Below are positions 1 through 9,743 of a DNA stretch of 64,000 nucleotides, piece after piece; position 1 is the first letter of the stretch; each line of letters begins with the position of its first letter. The DNA comes from Vibrio natriegens NBRC 15636 = ATCC 14048 = DSM 759 (GTDB lineage Bacteria > Pseudomonadota > Gammaproteobacteria > Enterobacterales > Vibrionaceae): assembly GCF_035621455.1 (NCBI RefSeq), contig NZ_CP141823.1, positions 124,001 to 188,000 of the forward strand, in the 5' to 3' direction. Made by a program: the position numbers and the translations under genes. A model generated the notes under the pieces. The model was given only the letters and a program-made list of their open reading frames with translations, ran no database searches and was not told where the DNA came from.

Positions 1-567
1 GATCAGAGGGCCAGTGATACAGCCAACCTGCTTATGCCCACAATCTATCAGGTGCTTCACTGCAAGATATCCGCCACGCAGCGAGTTATCTTGAATCTTA
101 TCGCTGGTAAAAAGCATTGGTCCCCAGTCCATAACCACAACCGGGATATCAGGGTATCGCTCGAACACATCAATACGCTCCCCTTCCAATGAATCACACA
201 TCAGAATCAAACCATCAACACGCTTTTGAAGCAGCGTACTAATGGATTGACGCATACGTTCGTTATCCCCTTCGGTGTTACATAGGATAAGGCTATAACC
301 TTTTTGGTAACAACTGCGTTCGACACCCTTTACGACTTCACCGAAGAACGGGTTGGTAGAGGTTGTTACCAACATACCAATAGTTTGAGTTCGATTGACC
401 TTGAGGCTGCGCGCTAACGCTGATGGAGCATAATAATTGAGTTCTTTTGCGGCGTTATTAACTCGCTCTGAGATCTCTTCACTAACAAAGCGAGTTTTGT
501 TAATAACATGGCTCACCGTAGAAGTGGATACCCCTGCCAGTTTCGCGATGTCTTTCATCGTTGCCAT
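1..567 (-). CDS. rbsR: Ribose operon repressor RbsR, LacI family (3' part missing)
   Basis: The reading frame opens at the ATG at 567 and is still open at base 1, so the C-terminal part lies outside the window. The first 25 residues form a LacI-type helix-turn-helix ([16 protein letters not shown]) followed by the hinge region and the periplasmic-binding-protein-like core ([14 protein letters not shown]). The gene is the last of rbsDACBKR, 12 bp after rbsK, which is the usual place for RbsR. Known role: represses the operon and is released by ribose. The two CGAAACGTTTCG palindromes upstream of rbsD are its probable operators. Assignment rests on family plus position. Confidence 0.93.
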   Translation of the reverse strand, partial: MATMKDIAKLAGVSTSTVSHVINKTRFVSEEISERVNNAAKELNYYAPSALARSLKVNRTQTIGMLVTTSTNPFFGEVVKGVERSCYQKGYSLILCNTEGDNERMRQSISTLLQKRVDGLILMCDSLEGERIDVFERYPDIPVVVMDWGPMLFTSDKIQDNSLRGGYLAVKHLIDCGHKQVGCITGPLI

Positions 568-579
568 GTTATAAATTCC

Positions 580-1503
580 TTACTTATTGGTTTCAGCTAA
601 GAATGCGTCCACCTCTTCACGAGTTGGGATAGACGTCTGTGCACCAAAGCGCGTAACTGAAATGGCTGCCGCTGCGTGTGCAAACTTAATTGCTGATTCT
701 AAAGACAAACCTTCCAATAAACCAGTGACGAATGCCCCATTAAAGGTATCACCTGCTGCCGTGGTATCGGTAGCGTCAACGCGGAAACCAGGGATAATCT
801 CGCCACGACCATTCTGACTTAACCAAACGCCTTTCGCCCCTAGGGTAATCATCACGATTTCAATGCCTTTGCTATGCAGGATGTTGGCCGCTTCCTGAGC
901 ACTATCGTTATCCGTCACTGTCACGTCAGTCAAGACTTCTGCTTCGGTTTCGTTTGGAGTGATGACATCGATACACGCTAATAGTTCGTCCGATAATTCA
1001 CGCGCAGGTGCCGGGTTAAGAATCACGTTCGTTTTTGCATCTTTTGCTACACGCGCCGCTTTCTCGATGGCACATATCGGTGTCTCAAGTTGCATCAACA
1101 AGTATTCAGCGCGGCGTATGCGCTCCAGATCTGGCTCAATAGCCTCAGCGGTCAGCTTAGCGTTCGCTTCTGCCGAAATACAAATACTGTTCTCACCACT
1201 ATCTGCTACCTGAATCATCGCAATACCAGTTGGACAATTTGGCTGCATCTTCACCGCGCTAATGTCGATGCCGTCCATCTTAAAATTCTCGCGAATATTG
1301 ATCCCGAATGAATCATCACCAACACAAGCAATAAAACCAATATCAGAATTCAGGCGTGCTGCGGCAACGGCTTGATTTGCTCCTTTACCGCCAGGAATAA
1401 CTTGGTAGTTGCGACCATGAAGCGTCTCGCCTGGGCGAGGAAAAGAAGGCACTTGAAGAACATGGTCAGCGTTTACACTACCTAACACTACTAACTTATT
1501 CAT
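580..1503 (-). CDS. rbsK: Ribokinase
   Basis: This PfkB-family sugar kinase phosphorylates ribose to ribose 5-phosphate in the cytoplasm. The 307-residue length fits RbsK. The N-terminal glycine pair motif PGGKGANQAVAAARL lies at residues 37-51, and the C-terminal catalytic signature DTTAAGDTFNGAF, with the base Asp, lies near residue 250. It sits between rbsB and rbsR in a full ribose operon. The intergenic gap to rbsB is 189 bp and holds an inverted repeat, so rbsK and rbsR may be expressed at a lower level than the transporter genes. Confidence 0.96.
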   Translation of the reverse strand: MNKLVVLGSVNADHVLQVPSFPRPGETLHGRNYQVIPGGKGANQAVAAARLNSDIGFIACVGDDSFGINIRENFKMDGIDISAVKMQPNCPTGIAMIQVADSGENSICISAEANAKLTAEAIEPDLERIRRAEYLLMQLETPICAIEKAARVAKDAKTNVILNPAPARELSDELLACIDVITPNETEAEVLTDVTVTDNDSAQEAANILHSKGIEIVMITLGAKGVWLSQNGRGEIIPGFRVDATDTTAAGDTFNGAFVTGLLEGLSLESAIKFAHAAAAISVTRFGAQTSIPTREEVDAFLAETNK

Positions 1504-1614
1504 ACGGTTATCCTCGGTTCTGAATGAACCCTATTTGAAAAACTGTTTTCTGAAAAATACATTAGATGACTTTAACTTCTCGTCTGATCCGTAATAAAAA
1601 GTCAAAGGCATCTA

Positions 1615-1665
1615 TTCTTGCCCTCTCCCCCTAACGACAGGTAAAACGGAGGAGAGAGCGAAGAA
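1615..1665 (-). terminator. Inverted repeat in the rbsB-rbsK gap
   Basis: Arms at 1615-1631 and 1648-1665 pair over about 16 bases with two or three mismatches (TTCTTGCCCTCTCC against GGAGAGAGCGAAGAA). There is no U-run directly after it on the minus strand. It could be a leaky terminator or an mRNA-stabilising hairpin that keeps rbsB mRNA abundant, a common arrangement after binding-protein genes. Function is inferred. Confidence 0.5.
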
Positions 1666-1692
1666 ACTAGGATTATTTATCCAAAGCCGTGA

Positions 1693-2571
1693 TTATTTGG
1701 TTACCACTTTTAGAGGAACCGGGATGTAAGCTTCGACTTTTTCGCCTTTAAGGACTTTGTCCGCTGTTTCTACACCCAACGCACCGATAAGGTCAGGTTG
1801 CTGTGCGATGGTTGCAGCAAGCTTGCCACGGTTAACAGCAGCGATGCCGTCTTCAGTACCATCAAAGCCTATGATAACCACATCTTTGCCTGATGCCTGT
1901 ACCGCACGTAGCGCACCAAGTGCCATCTCATCGTTTTGTGCAAACACGGCTTGTACATCTGGATTCGCAGCCAATAGGTTTTCCATAACGTTCAAACCTT
2001 TAGTACGGTCGAAATCAGCAGGCTGGCTTGCAAGAAGTTCCATGTTGCTGCCTTTTACTGACGTCATGAAACCTTCGCCACGCTCACGTGCCGCTGATGT
2101 GCCCGCAATACCTTCTAGCTGGATGACTTTCGCTTTCTCGCCAACCTTCTCCATAATGTATTTGCCAGCCATTTCACCGCCAATCACGTTATCTGAAGCA
2201 ATGTGGCTAACCACGTCGCCACGGCTTGCGCCACGGTCAAGAGTCAATACTGGTACATTAGAGCGGTTTGCCATGCGAATCGCATTAGATACTGCGTCTG
2301 AATCTGTCGGGTTAATCAGAATCGCTTTAACGCCTCGGATAGTCAGGTCTTCGATGTTTGATAGTTCTTTACTCGGGTCATTTTGCGAATCAAGAACAAT
2401 CAGATCGTATCCCAGCTCTTTCGCTTTCGCTTCAGCACCGTCTTTCATCGTTACGAAGAACGGGTTGTTCAGAGTTGAAACCACAATCGCCATCGTATCC
2501 TGAGCTTGTGCAGCCACAGATACAGTTGAGGAAAGGAGTGCAGCAGAGATAAGAGTTGCGAGTTTTTTCAT
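1693..2571 (-). CDS. rbsB: Ribose ABC transporter, periplasmic binding protein
   Basis: The ATG at 2571 is preferred over the upstream in-frame ATG at 2604: it has AAAGGA nine bases upstream and starts directly with a Sec signal peptide ([24 protein letters not shown], cut after AQA). The mature part is a type I periplasmic binding protein ([49 protein letters not shown]), typical of RbsB. It captures ribose in the periplasm and passes it to RbsC/RbsA. It follows rbsC by 79 bp. Confidence 0.96.
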   Translation of the reverse strand: MKKLATLISAALLSSTVSVAAQAQDTMAIVVSTLNNPFFVTMKDGAEAKAKELGYDLIVLDSQNDPSKELSNIEDLTIRGVKAILINPTDSDAVSNAIRMANRSNVPVLTLDRGASRGDVVSHIASDNVIGGEMAGKYIMEKVGEKAKVIQLEGIAGTSAARERGEGFMTSVKGSNMELLASQPADFDRTKGLNVMENLLAANPDVQAVFAQNDEMALGALRAVQASGKDVVIIGFDGTEDGIAAVNRGKLAATIAQQPDLIGALGVETADKVLKGEKVEAYIPVPLKVVTK

Positions 2572-2650
2572 CGTTATAGTCCTTTGTGTAGGGTGAGCCA
2601 GCACACGTCGACTGGCTCAGTGTTATTCACATCGTTTGGGTTGTTATGAA

Positions 2651-3634
2651 TTACTTATTTTTGTTGTCTACCAGTACTGCTAGCAAGATAACCACTGCTT
2701 TTGCAATCATTTGGTAGTAGGAGGAAACATCAAGCAGGTTCAGTGCGTTATTCAAAAAACCGATGATAAGCGCACCAATTAGTGTACCCATGATGCGGCC
2801 TTTACCACCCATCAGACTGGTACCACCCAGAACTACTGCTGCAATCGCATCTAGCTCGTAACCCATACCTGCTGTAGGTTGTGCAGAAGAAAGACGAGAA
2901 GTCACGATGATGCCAGCAAGCGCCGCTAACATACCGCAGATGGCGTAAACACCAATCTTCACTCGGTCAACATTGATACCTGACAAGCGAGTAGCAGATT
3001 CATTACCACCAAGTGCGTAAACGTAACGACCAAAGCGAGTGTGGTTAAGTAGGTACCACGCGGCAGCAAACACAATTACCATCAGCCATACAGGAACCGG
3101 TATACCCAGCGCATAACCCGTACCGAACCATGCAAATGCATCAGCGGTATCGGTAAAACCAGTAGAAATTGGTCGACCGTCTGTGTAAACCATGGTTACA
3201 CCGCGTAATAAAGTCATGGTAACCAGTGTTGCGATGAACGCTTGAACCTTACCCTTAGCGATAATGATACCGCTTATCGCACCAAGCGCAGCACCAGCAA
3301 AAAGAGCGGTAGGCACAGCAACCAGCACGGGAACTTCCATTGCAATCAGGCTTGCAGCAAATGCCCCACATAACGCCAGCACAGAGCCTACACTTAAATC
3401 GATACCTGCGGTCAGGATAACAAGTGTCATACCTACAGCGATGATCGCATTCACCGAGGTTTGACGAAGAATGTTAAGAATGTTGTCTACCGTGAAGAAA
3501 TTCGGGTTCAGGAATGATACGACAACAATCAAAAATATAAGTGCAATCAGTGATTTTTGTTCAATCAGCCACTCTTTAGTGAACAGCTTTTTGCTGCTAG
3601 CTTCGTTCGGTTTGCTCATGGTATTGGTACTCAT
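2651..3634 (-). CDS. rbsC: Ribose ABC transporter, permease
   Basis: A 327-residue polytopic inner-membrane protein of the BPD_transp_2 family. The signatures [18 protein letters not shown] near residue 80 and [19 protein letters not shown] near residue 270 are diagnostic of ribose/galactose-type permeases. It forms the membrane channel through which RbsA drives ribose import. Its ATG overlaps the stop codon of rbsA by four bases (ATGA), so translation of the two is probably coupled. Confidence 0.96.
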   Translation of the reverse strand: MSTNTMSKPNEASSKKLFTKEWLIEQKSLIALIFLIVVVSFLNPNFFTVDNILNILRQTSVNAIIAVGMTLVILTAGIDLSVGSVLALCGAFAASLIAMEVPVLVAVPTALFAGAALGAISGIIIAKGKVQAFIATLVTMTLLRGVTMVYTDGRPISTGFTDTADAFAWFGTGYALGIPVPVWLMVIVFAAAWYLLNHTRFGRYVYALGGNESATRLSGINVDRVKIGVYAICGMLAALAGIIVTSRLSSAQPTAGMGYELDAIAAVVLGGTSLMGGKGRIMGTLIGALIIGFLNNALNLLDVSSYYQMIAKAVVILLAVLVDNKNK

Positions 3635-5136
3635 GCTGCTTCCTCATTAATCTTTTTGCCTACGGCACAGGCGAGTAATTTTTCTTGGTCGGCGTCTTTC
3701 GCATCGAATTCGCCACTAATACGACCTTCATGCATAACAAGAATGCGGTCACTCATGCCCAGCACTTCTGGCATCTCAGAAGAAACCAAGATGATGCTCA
3801 TGCCGTCGGCTTTGAATTTATTGATTAGCTGATAAATCTCTTTCTTGGCGCCAACATCAACGCCGCGTGTTGGTTCATCCAAAATCAGAACTTTAGGTTT
3901 GGTCATCAATCCTTTCGCGATAGCCACCTTCTGTTGATTACCACCAGAGAGGTTGCCAATAATTTGGTCACGCGTCGGTGTTTTGATATTGAACAGTTTG
4001 ATGAAGTCTTCTACTGCAACCACTTCTTCACCGTGTTGGATTTGGACACCTTTGGTCAACTTATCCAGAGCACACAAAGACATGTTTTCTTTGACTGACA
4101 AACCGAGTACCAAACCATCGCCTTTACGGTCTTCAGAGATGTAGGCGATACCATTTGCCAGACCATCTTGCGGACTAACTGGGTTAATGGTTTTGCTGTC
4201 TAGGTTGATAACACCATGCTCACTCGGTAAAGCACCGTAAATCACCTTCATCAATTCAGTACGACCCGCGCCCATCAACCCTGAAATACCAAGGATTTCA
4301 CCACGCTTAAGCGTGAAACTAACATCGTGAACACCAGAGCCGGTTAAACCGATCACTTCAAGACACGTCTCTCCATGTTTTACATCAATGCGTGGGTACT
4401 GTTCTTCAAGCTTTCGGCCTACCATCATTTCGATAAGACCGTCTTCATCGGTATCCGAAACCTGACACTCACCAATGAACTTACCATCACGAAGTACGGT
4501 AATGTCATCACAAATTTCGAAAATCTCTTTCAAGCGGTGTGAGATGTAAACAATGCCGCAACCTGCATCACGAAGCTCATTGATCACTTTAAATAGCGAT
4601 TCGGTTTCCGTATCCGTCAGTGCGTCGGTTGGCTCATCCATGATGATGACTTTCGATTCAAAAGAGATCGCTTTGGCAATTTCGACCATCTGCTGTTCGC
4701 CGAGGCTTAAATCGCCAAGCAGAGTTTTAGAGCTGTGTTTTACGTTCAAACGCTTCAAAAGCCTGTCAGCTTCATCGTACATTTTGCTCCACTGAATACG
4801 TCCCATCGCACCAGTAAATTCACGTCCTAGATAAATGTTCTCCGCAATGGTCAACTCAGGGATTAAGTTCAGCTCTTGGTGAATAATGCTGATACCCGCT
4901 TCTTGAGAATCTCTTGGACCTTTAAATGCAGCGGGCTGACCCTGGTACTGAATGCTACCTGAGTCCATGTGGTAAATGCCGGTTAGCACTTTCATCAAGG
5001 TTGACTTACCTGCTCCGTTTTCACCCATAAGCGCCATTACCCGCCCTGGATACACATGAAGGCTCGCCTTATCTAGCGCCTTTACGCCCGGAAACGCTTT
5101 TTCAATCTCACTCAGTTGTAGAATGGCTTGAGTCAT
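3631..5136 (-). CDS. rbsA: Ribose ABC transporter, ATP-binding protein
   Basis: A 501-residue protein with two fused ATPase domains, as is normal for sugar ABC importers of this class. The first domain has Walker [10 protein letters not shown] near residue 38, signature [14 protein letters not shown] and Walker [12 protein letters not shown]. The second has the usual degenerate Walker A ([12 protein letters not shown]) but an intact signature [15 protein letters not shown] and Walker [13 protein letters not shown]. It energises import through RbsC. It lies 23 bp after rbsD and overlaps rbsC. Confidence 0.96.
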   Translation of the reverse strand: MTQAILQLSEIEKAFPGVKALDKASLHVYPGRVMALMGENGAGKSTLMKVLTGIYHMDSGSIQYQGQPAAFKGPRDSQEAGISIIHQELNLIPELTIAENIYLGREFTGAMGRIQWSKMYDEADRLLKRLNVKHSSKTLLGDLSLGEQQMVEIAKAISFESKVIIMDEPTDALTDTETESLFKVINELRDAGCGIVYISHRLKEIFEICDDITVLRDGKFIGECQVSDTDEDGLIEMMVGRKLEEQYPRIDVKHGETCLEVIGLTGSGVHDVSFTLKRGEILGISGLMGAGRTELMKVIYGALPSEHGVINLDSKTINPVSPQDGLANGIAYISEDRKGDGLVLGLSVKENMSLCALDKLTKGVQIQHGEEVVAVEDFIKLFNIKTPTRDQIIGNLSGGNQQKVAIAKGLMTKPKVLILDEPTRGVDVGAKKEIYQLINKFKADGMSIILVSSEMPEVLGMSDRILVMHEGRISGEFDAKDADQEKLLACAVGKKINEEAA

Positions 5137-5159
5137 AATCTGTCCTCACATTCCCTGGC

Positions 5160-5579
5160 TTAAAAAACCACGCCAGCTTGGAAGATAACGTTCGCATACG
5201 GTGTACATTCACCCGTGCGAATCACTGCTCTGCTTTGTTCAGTGCGAGCTTTAAACGCTTCGTGCGATACATAACTAATTTCAATAGGCTTGCCTGTGCG
5301 CTTGCTTTCTTTGCTTAACTCTTCGACCAGTGCGTTATGCAGGTCTGGGTTAACGTCACAAAACTCTTCTGCAAGGATAGCGCCTTCAATCTGTGATTCA
5401 GACAAAATCACTCGAACGGTATCAATAAAGCTTGGTACCCCGTGAGTGAGCGCTAAGTCGATTCGTTGCACATGCTCAGGAATTGGCAAGCCAGCATCAC
5501 AAATGGTGATTTCATCGGTATGACCCAACGTTGCCACCAAGTAAGAAATATCTGAGTTTATAAGGGTACTTTTTTTCAT
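5160..5579 (-). CDS. rbsD: D-ribose pyranase
   Basis: RbsD interconverts the pyranose and furanose forms of ribose so that the kinase receives its preferred form. The 139-residue length and the sequence GHTDEITICDAGLPIP, with the catalytic His at residue 20, and the C-terminal ECTPYANVIFQAGVVF are family signatures. It is the first gene of the operon, about 80 bp downstream of the nearest RbsR palindrome. Confidence 0.96.
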   Translation of the reverse strand: MKKSTLINSDISYLVATLGHTDEITICDAGLPIPEHVQRIDLALTHGVPSFIDTVRVILSESQIEGAILAEEFCDVNPDLHNALVEELSKESKRTGKPIEISYVSHEAFKARTEQSRAVIRTGECTPYANVIFQAGVVF

Positions 5580-5656
5580 CTCATAGACCTTTCGGTTACA
5601 CGTTCATAAAACGATAAGCTTCTGCATTAGGATGTTTTGGTTATTTACAGAAAACT

Positions 5657-5674
5657 CATCGAAACGTTTCGATG
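5657..5674. promoter_or_regulatory. Proximal RbsR operator
   Basis: An 18-bp perfect palindrome, CATCGAAACGTTTCGATG. It matches the LacI/RbsR operator style with a central CG step and lies between rbsD and its upstream region. RbsR is encoded in the same operon, so autoregulation of rbsDACBKR is the natural reading. Confidence 0.85.
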
Positions 5675-5780
5675 CAATAATAGTTCGCAGGAAAAATTTG
5701 AAAAGGGAGCGATTTATAAGGTGTGAGAATGATCTGCAATTAAAGCTTCGTCATACATAAAAAGACAACTTTCATCACAA

Positions 5781-5810
5781 CTCCGACATCGAAACGTTTC
5801 GATATCGGAG
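5781..5810. promoter_or_regulatory. Distal RbsR operator inside a longer palindrome
   Basis: The core ATCGAAACGTTTCGAT occupies 5788-5803 and is flanked by CTCCGA and TCGGAG, giving a 30-bp palindrome with a single mismatched pair. Its centre is exactly 130 bp from the centre of the proximal operator. It lies about 250 bp upstream of the GGDEF-EAL gene, so it may serve DNA looping for rbs, control of the divergent gene, or both. Confidence 0.75.
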
Positions 5811-6019
5811 CAATTTCACTTAATTGCATATCTTTAAAAGAGTCAATTGTTGGCAACAAACACGTCTAATTACTGAGAAACAACCCAATTAGGCCATTGA
5901 AAAGGATATGCAGCTTCACAATTCTCAGAGAGCTGACAGATTTTCAAGCTCAGTAAACTCAAAATCTAGTTACACTTTGAGAACTTACGTCATCCGTTAA
6001 CTACCGAATCGGTATGCAA

Positions 6020-6039
6020 CGTTTGTAAGGACACAAACG
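6020..6039 (+). promoter_or_regulatory. Hairpin just upstream of the GGDEF-EAL start
   Basis: CGTTTGT at 6020-6026 pairs with ACAAACG at 6033-6039, seventeen bases before the ATG; a 13-bp palindrome TACCGAATCGGTA lies just before it at 6002-6014. Either could be an operator or an mRNA structure affecting translation. Function is inferred. Confidence 0.35.
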
Positions 6040-6055
6040 GAACTGAAGAAAAAGA

Positions 6056-8428
6056 ATGAAATTAAGCAGCAGGGTAATTTTGCTTGTAACGCCAGTGATT
6101 TTGTTAAGTGCGGTGGTATCGAGTTACATAATCTATAGCATTCAAAAAGTCACACTCATCAAGCGAGAAGATAGCTATATTCAATTGCAAATGGAGAAAC
6201 TTGCGGGGCAATTCCGACAAGCGAATGTTTTCCTTCATAGCTACGCTTATACTTTGGGTAAAAGTGACGTTCTACAAGATTATTTAATTAATCACGATAA
6301 CCCTTACCGTGAGCGAGTTTTGTTTAATCGCTTGGATGAAACAGCGGATGTATTAAGCCATGGCTATCATGGTGATACCAACATGGCTATCCTCAATGGT
6401 AAACAAAAACTCCTCTACTACACAGAAAATCAATTTTTTGAATCTTCCGGGTCGATTGATCCTAAAGTAACGGAGTACATTTCAGACAACTTTGCAAAAC
6501 ACGGCGATTATAGCCGTACAGGTTTTATTTATAATTCCAGTGGCCAAAGTATCCTACTTCAATACGATTTGATCGATAAACGCACGGGAGAACACCCGTT
6601 AAGTTTCGATCCAAGCAATGCATTTTTTGTTATTGTGACCGTCTCTCTGGAAGCCTTTAGTGATATTAAACACGATATCGAGTTTGACACCCATAGCGTC
6701 ATTACCTTTTCTGATAAGCCGATTTATCTCGATATTCCTCTTGCTCAAACGATAGAACTGCTGCCGCATTTTTTTGCCATACTCTCTCCAGCAGAATATC
6801 TGATGTGGAATAAAGTCGACAAAGTGTGGCTCGAGCTGGCACTTTCATTTGGTATTGCCGCGTTTTGTACCATTACATTGATCGTCCTGGTTTTATATCG
6901 AAATGTATTACGTCCTGTTTCTCGACTCGACAGGCAACTTAAGGAACTCGAAGCAAATAAGCGAGATAACATTGAGAAGTTAGAGACTAACGACGAGATA
7001 GGCAGGCTTTCATCACGCTTCTTCGATATGTATGAAGAGCTAAGTATCATCTACAAGAAAACGAAACGTCTCGCAGAAACAGACCAATTAACGCAACTTG
7101 CTAACCGTCATCGATTCAATCAACTGGTTACTCAAGAGCTCGCCTCTCCTTCTGATTATTTATGGGTCATTTATGTTGATCTGGATAACTTCAAATATGT
7201 AAATGACAAATATGGCCATGAGTTGGGGGATTCGTTATTAAAAGTGTTTTCAACCCATATCAAGAATGTGTGTCAAAAGTTCTCTCATCAATATAACAGC
7301 CCTTGTTTTGGTGCGCGCCTTTCCGGAGATGAGTTCGCCATTCTACTTAGCTCTAACGAATACGTAGAAAATCTCCCAGATTTACTCGCGACAGAACTGC
7401 TAAAACCTATCAATACGCTTAGCCACTCTTGGCCAAATACCTTCCCTGTCACCGCCAGTGTTGGCGTGGCTCGTTTCCCGGAAGACGGTGCAGACATTAC
7501 AAAACTTCTGTCTAATGCCGATGCCGCAATGTACCAAGCTAAGCGCGCGGGTAAAAACCAATACGCCTATTACTCTGCCGACTTGAATATAGAAGCACAA
7601 AGACGAAGCCAAATTGAACGAGCGTTAAGAAAAACCGATGTAGAAAAAGAATTCCGATTAGTTTTTCAACCCTACTTAAGCCGTTACGACAATGAAATTG
7701 AAGGCTTAGAAGTATTGCTTCGTTGGGATGCGGAAGGTATCGGGCCAATACCTCCTGCTGAGTTTATCCCTATTGCTGAGCAAACGGGTCTATTCGATAA
7801 AGTTGACCGTTGGGTGTTCTCTACTGCAGCAGCCCAATACCATCAATTGAGAAAAATATTTGATAAAGACATTATTTTATCCATCAACCTATCCTCTGCA
7901 GAGCTCAACTCCTTAGAAATGGCGGAGTATATCCACACATATACAACTAAGTACGACGTTGATCCTAAGTTTATTGAACTCGAAATTACGGAGACTTTTG
8001 CCTCTGACCAACGAGGGACCGCCCTATTAGACGAGCTTTCTAACCTAGGCTATCGACTGGCAATTGATGACTTTGGTTCAGGATATACATCCCTGACCCA
8101 GCTTGTTCAGTTCCCGGTGCAAAAAATTAAGTTTGACCGCGAGTTTCTACTCACACTGATGAGAACCAATAATGGGCATGTAATCAAGCCAATTATAGAC
8201 TTGTGCCACGCCCAGAATAAAACCGTCACCGCCGAGGGAATTGAGCATGACGTGATGCGCCAATGGCTATCTGAATACCAATGCGATTTTATGCAAGGCT
8301 ATCTTTTTGGTAAGCCAATGAGTATCGAGGAATTGGAAATATGGTGGGAATCATCCAACCACATGATCTTCAATCGACAGAATCATACTCAGACCTTTGC
8401 TGGCGGGCTTTCCAAACTAGCCAAATAA
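6056..8428 (+). CDS. Membrane-bound GGDEF-EAL cyclic-di-GMP signalling protein
   Basis: A 790-residue protein with a transmembrane segment at about 7-29, a periplasmic sensor region of about 220 residues, a second membrane segment near 260-282, a HAMP-like linker, then GGDEF and EAL domains. The GGDEF signature reads SGDEF near residue 423 and no RxxD inhibitory site precedes it. The EAL signature reads EVL near residue 552; the other phosphodiesterase positions look intact (SINLSS, EITE, DDFGSG, AEGIE, QGYLFGKP). It may therefore have either or both activities; known SGDEF and EVL variants can be active. The start has only a weak ribosome-binding site. It is divergent from rbsD. Confidence 0.9.
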   Translation: MKLSSRVILLVTPVILLSAVVSSYIIYSIQKVTLIKREDSYIQLQMEKLAGQFRQANVFLHSYAYTLGKSDVLQDYLINHDNPYRERVLFNRLDETADVLSHGYHGDTNMAILNGKQKLLYYTENQFFESSGSIDPKVTEYISDNFAKHGDYSRTGFIYNSSGQSILLQYDLIDKRTGEHPLSFDPSNAFFVIVTVSLEAFSDIKHDIEFDTHSVITFSDKPIYLDIPLAQTIELLPHFFAILSPAEYLMWNKVDKVWLELALSFGIAAFCTITLIVLVLYRNVLRPVSRLDRQLKELEANKRDNIEKLETNDEIGRLSSRFFDMYEELSIIYKKTKRLAETDQLTQLANRHRFNQLVTQELASPSDYLWVIYVDLDNFKYVNDKYGHELGDSLLKVFSTHIKNVCQKFSHQYNSPCFGARLSGDEFAILLSSNEYVENLPDLLATELLKPINTLSHSWPNTFPVTASVGVARFPEDGADITKLLSNADAAMYQAKRAGKNQYAYYSADLNIEAQRRSQIERALRKTDVEKEFRLVFQPYLSRYDNEIEGLEVLLRWDAEGIGPIPPAEFIPIAEQTGLFDKVDRWVFSTAAAQYHQLRKIFDKDIILSINLSSAELNSLEMAEYIHTYTTKYDVDPKFIELEITETFASDQRGTALLDELSNLGYRLAIDDFGSGYTSLTQLVQFPVQKIKFDREFLLTLMRTNNGHVIKPIIDLCHAQNKTVTAEGIEHDVMRQWLSEYQCDFMQGYLFGKPMSIEELEIWWESSNHMIFNRQNHTQTFAGGLSKLAK

Positions 8429-8440
8429 GACACTGTAGAA

Positions 8441-8617
8441 TTAGCTCTGTTTCGCATCTAGGGCTTTAGTAACGCGGTTTTTTGACGAAATGGTGGGCAT
8501 AAAAAATTCACAGGCAAACCTTGTCGCTATGGTTGGCTGCCCCCAGGCACCGCATATATCTTTATTGTTTGCCTTTTCTCTCGTAAATTGCCGACACTGT
8601 CCACATTTATTAATCAC
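8441..8617 (-). CDS. Small four-cysteine protein, 58 residues
   Basis: This reading frame starts at a GTG at 8617 with AGGAAG seven bases upstream and ends at TAA at 8441. It encodes 58 residues with Cys at 5, 8, 22 and 36 in the setting KCGQCRQF...ICGAWGQP...FACEFFMP. The CxxC plus two further cysteines suggests a bound metal (zinc or iron-sulfur), but no known family is claimed. No signal peptide is present, so it is probably cytoplasmic. It lies tail to tail with the GGDEF-EAL gene, 12 bp from its stop. The antisense frame over the same bases lacks a comparable start. Confidence 0.6.
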   Translation of the reverse strand: MINKCGQCRQFTREKANNKDICGAWGQPTIATRFACEFFMPTISSKNRVTKALDAKQS

Positions 8618-8773
8618 TTTATCTTCCTACTAGCAAATATCAATGTATTGACGAATATTACTAATCCCCTAACTGAAGTTACCTTCCGCCAGAAAAACTG
8701 CACAAGAGAATTAGCTCATAAAAGTCTAGATGGAAAGTAGCACAAGATAAAAAGCGACAGTTTGATATTTCAC

Positions 8774-8812
8774 AACGTTTGTATTCAAAACTAAATTTTG
8801 AACACAAACATT
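8774..8812. terminator. Hairpin downstream of the Nudix gene
   Basis: AACGTTTGTATTCAAAA at 8774-8790 pairs with 8796-8812 across 17 positions with two G-T type pairs and a five-base loop. It is 70 bp past the Nudix stop codon on the minus strand and upstream of the four-cysteine gene. There is no clear U-run; it may act as a terminator or processing site. Confidence 0.45.
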
Positions 8813-8881
8813 TCTGATATAACTCTCTTCCCATGAGCTTATTTGAAAATAAACATTTAACTAAATCTAATATATTTAATT

Positions 8882-9283
8882 TTACATTGAACTTAATGTA
8901 TCTTTTAGTCGTCTAAACTCTTTCAACGCAATAGTATCAACCTCTGTTCCTACAGGAGGATTATTCGGCGTATACCAATCAACAGATTCCGCTTCATAAC
9001 ATTCTAAATTACCTTCCCACTCACTAACGATATAGTAATGTATTAGTTGTAATTCAATTGTGGGATGATAAAGAGAACATAGATATACAAATGATTGAGG
9101 TGTCACATTCAACTCTTCTTTGAGTTCTCTAAATAATGTTTGCTTCTGGTCCTCACCTGGATCCATATGCCCGCCTGGAATAGCAATAGTTCCAGGATCA
9201 GTTTCTTTGTCTTTGGCTCGTGTTTCCAACAATACTTTAGAGTCTTTCACTAATATAAAGGAAACACATTCATGCACTCTCAT
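8882..9283 (-). CDS. Nudix hydrolase
   Basis: A 133-residue Nudix-fold pyrophosphohydrolase. The Nudix box GX5EX7REUXEEXGU is seen as GHMDPGE followed by FRELKEELNV at residues 38-61, with all metal-binding glutamates present and Asn in place of the last Gly region. Such enzymes cleave nucleoside diphosphate derivatives such as damaged dNTPs or NDP-sugars; the substrate cannot be told from the sequence. The start ATG has no strong ribosome-binding site. It appears monocistronic. Confidence 0.88.
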   Translation of the reverse strand: MRVHECVSFILVKDSKVLLETRAKDKETDPGTIAIPGGHMDPGEDQKQTLFRELKEELNVTPQSFVYLCSLYHPTIELQLIHYYIVSEWEGNLECYEAESVDWYTPNNPPVGTEVDTIALKEFRRLKDTLSSM

Positions 9284-9743
9284 TTGAACCTCATACTTGT
9301 CATCATTTATTCCAATCTATACTGTGCAAGTGTTTGCATTCAAGATTAAACTCATGTTTTGTTACGACTCGGATCACAGAGTGGGATTTTTATTAGCGTT
9401 AGATTATTAAAAATAAACGCATTGAAATTTCAGGGATTTTTTAAAATGCGCAATAATTATACATTGTTTTTAATCTGAAGAATTTCATAAACGTCACTAC
9501 TCACCATTTTATTAGTTAGCAATTTAAGTTATTATTAAATCTGAAGTTTCTCTTGGTAAAAGAAAAACTTTTTAATATCAAAAAGTTAGCATTAAAAGCT
9601 AAACATTAATAACATCCCAATGAGTAAGTGCTTAATGTATAACGCTTAATATTGGGAAAGAATATAATTGATGTGCATGTAGTATTACTGAACGCATGAA
9701 GCATTCGGCAAATTTGTAACACCTAGAGTTTTATTTGATCAAA
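9284..9743. other. AT-rich intergenic region, 460 bp
   Basis: No reading frame with a credible start, no tRNA-like fold and no strong palindrome was seen. It must hold the promoters of the divergent Nudix and YkuD_2 genes. Confidence 0.5.

Noticed and set aside
1757..2503. Long plus-strand open frame opposite rbsB (248 codons)
   Set aside because: Shadow of a clearly identified gene; Ser/Arg-rich composition typical of antisense frames.
5722..5738. CRP site upstream of rbsD (TGTGA half-site)
   Set aside because: Only one half-site matches; the second half deviates at most positions.
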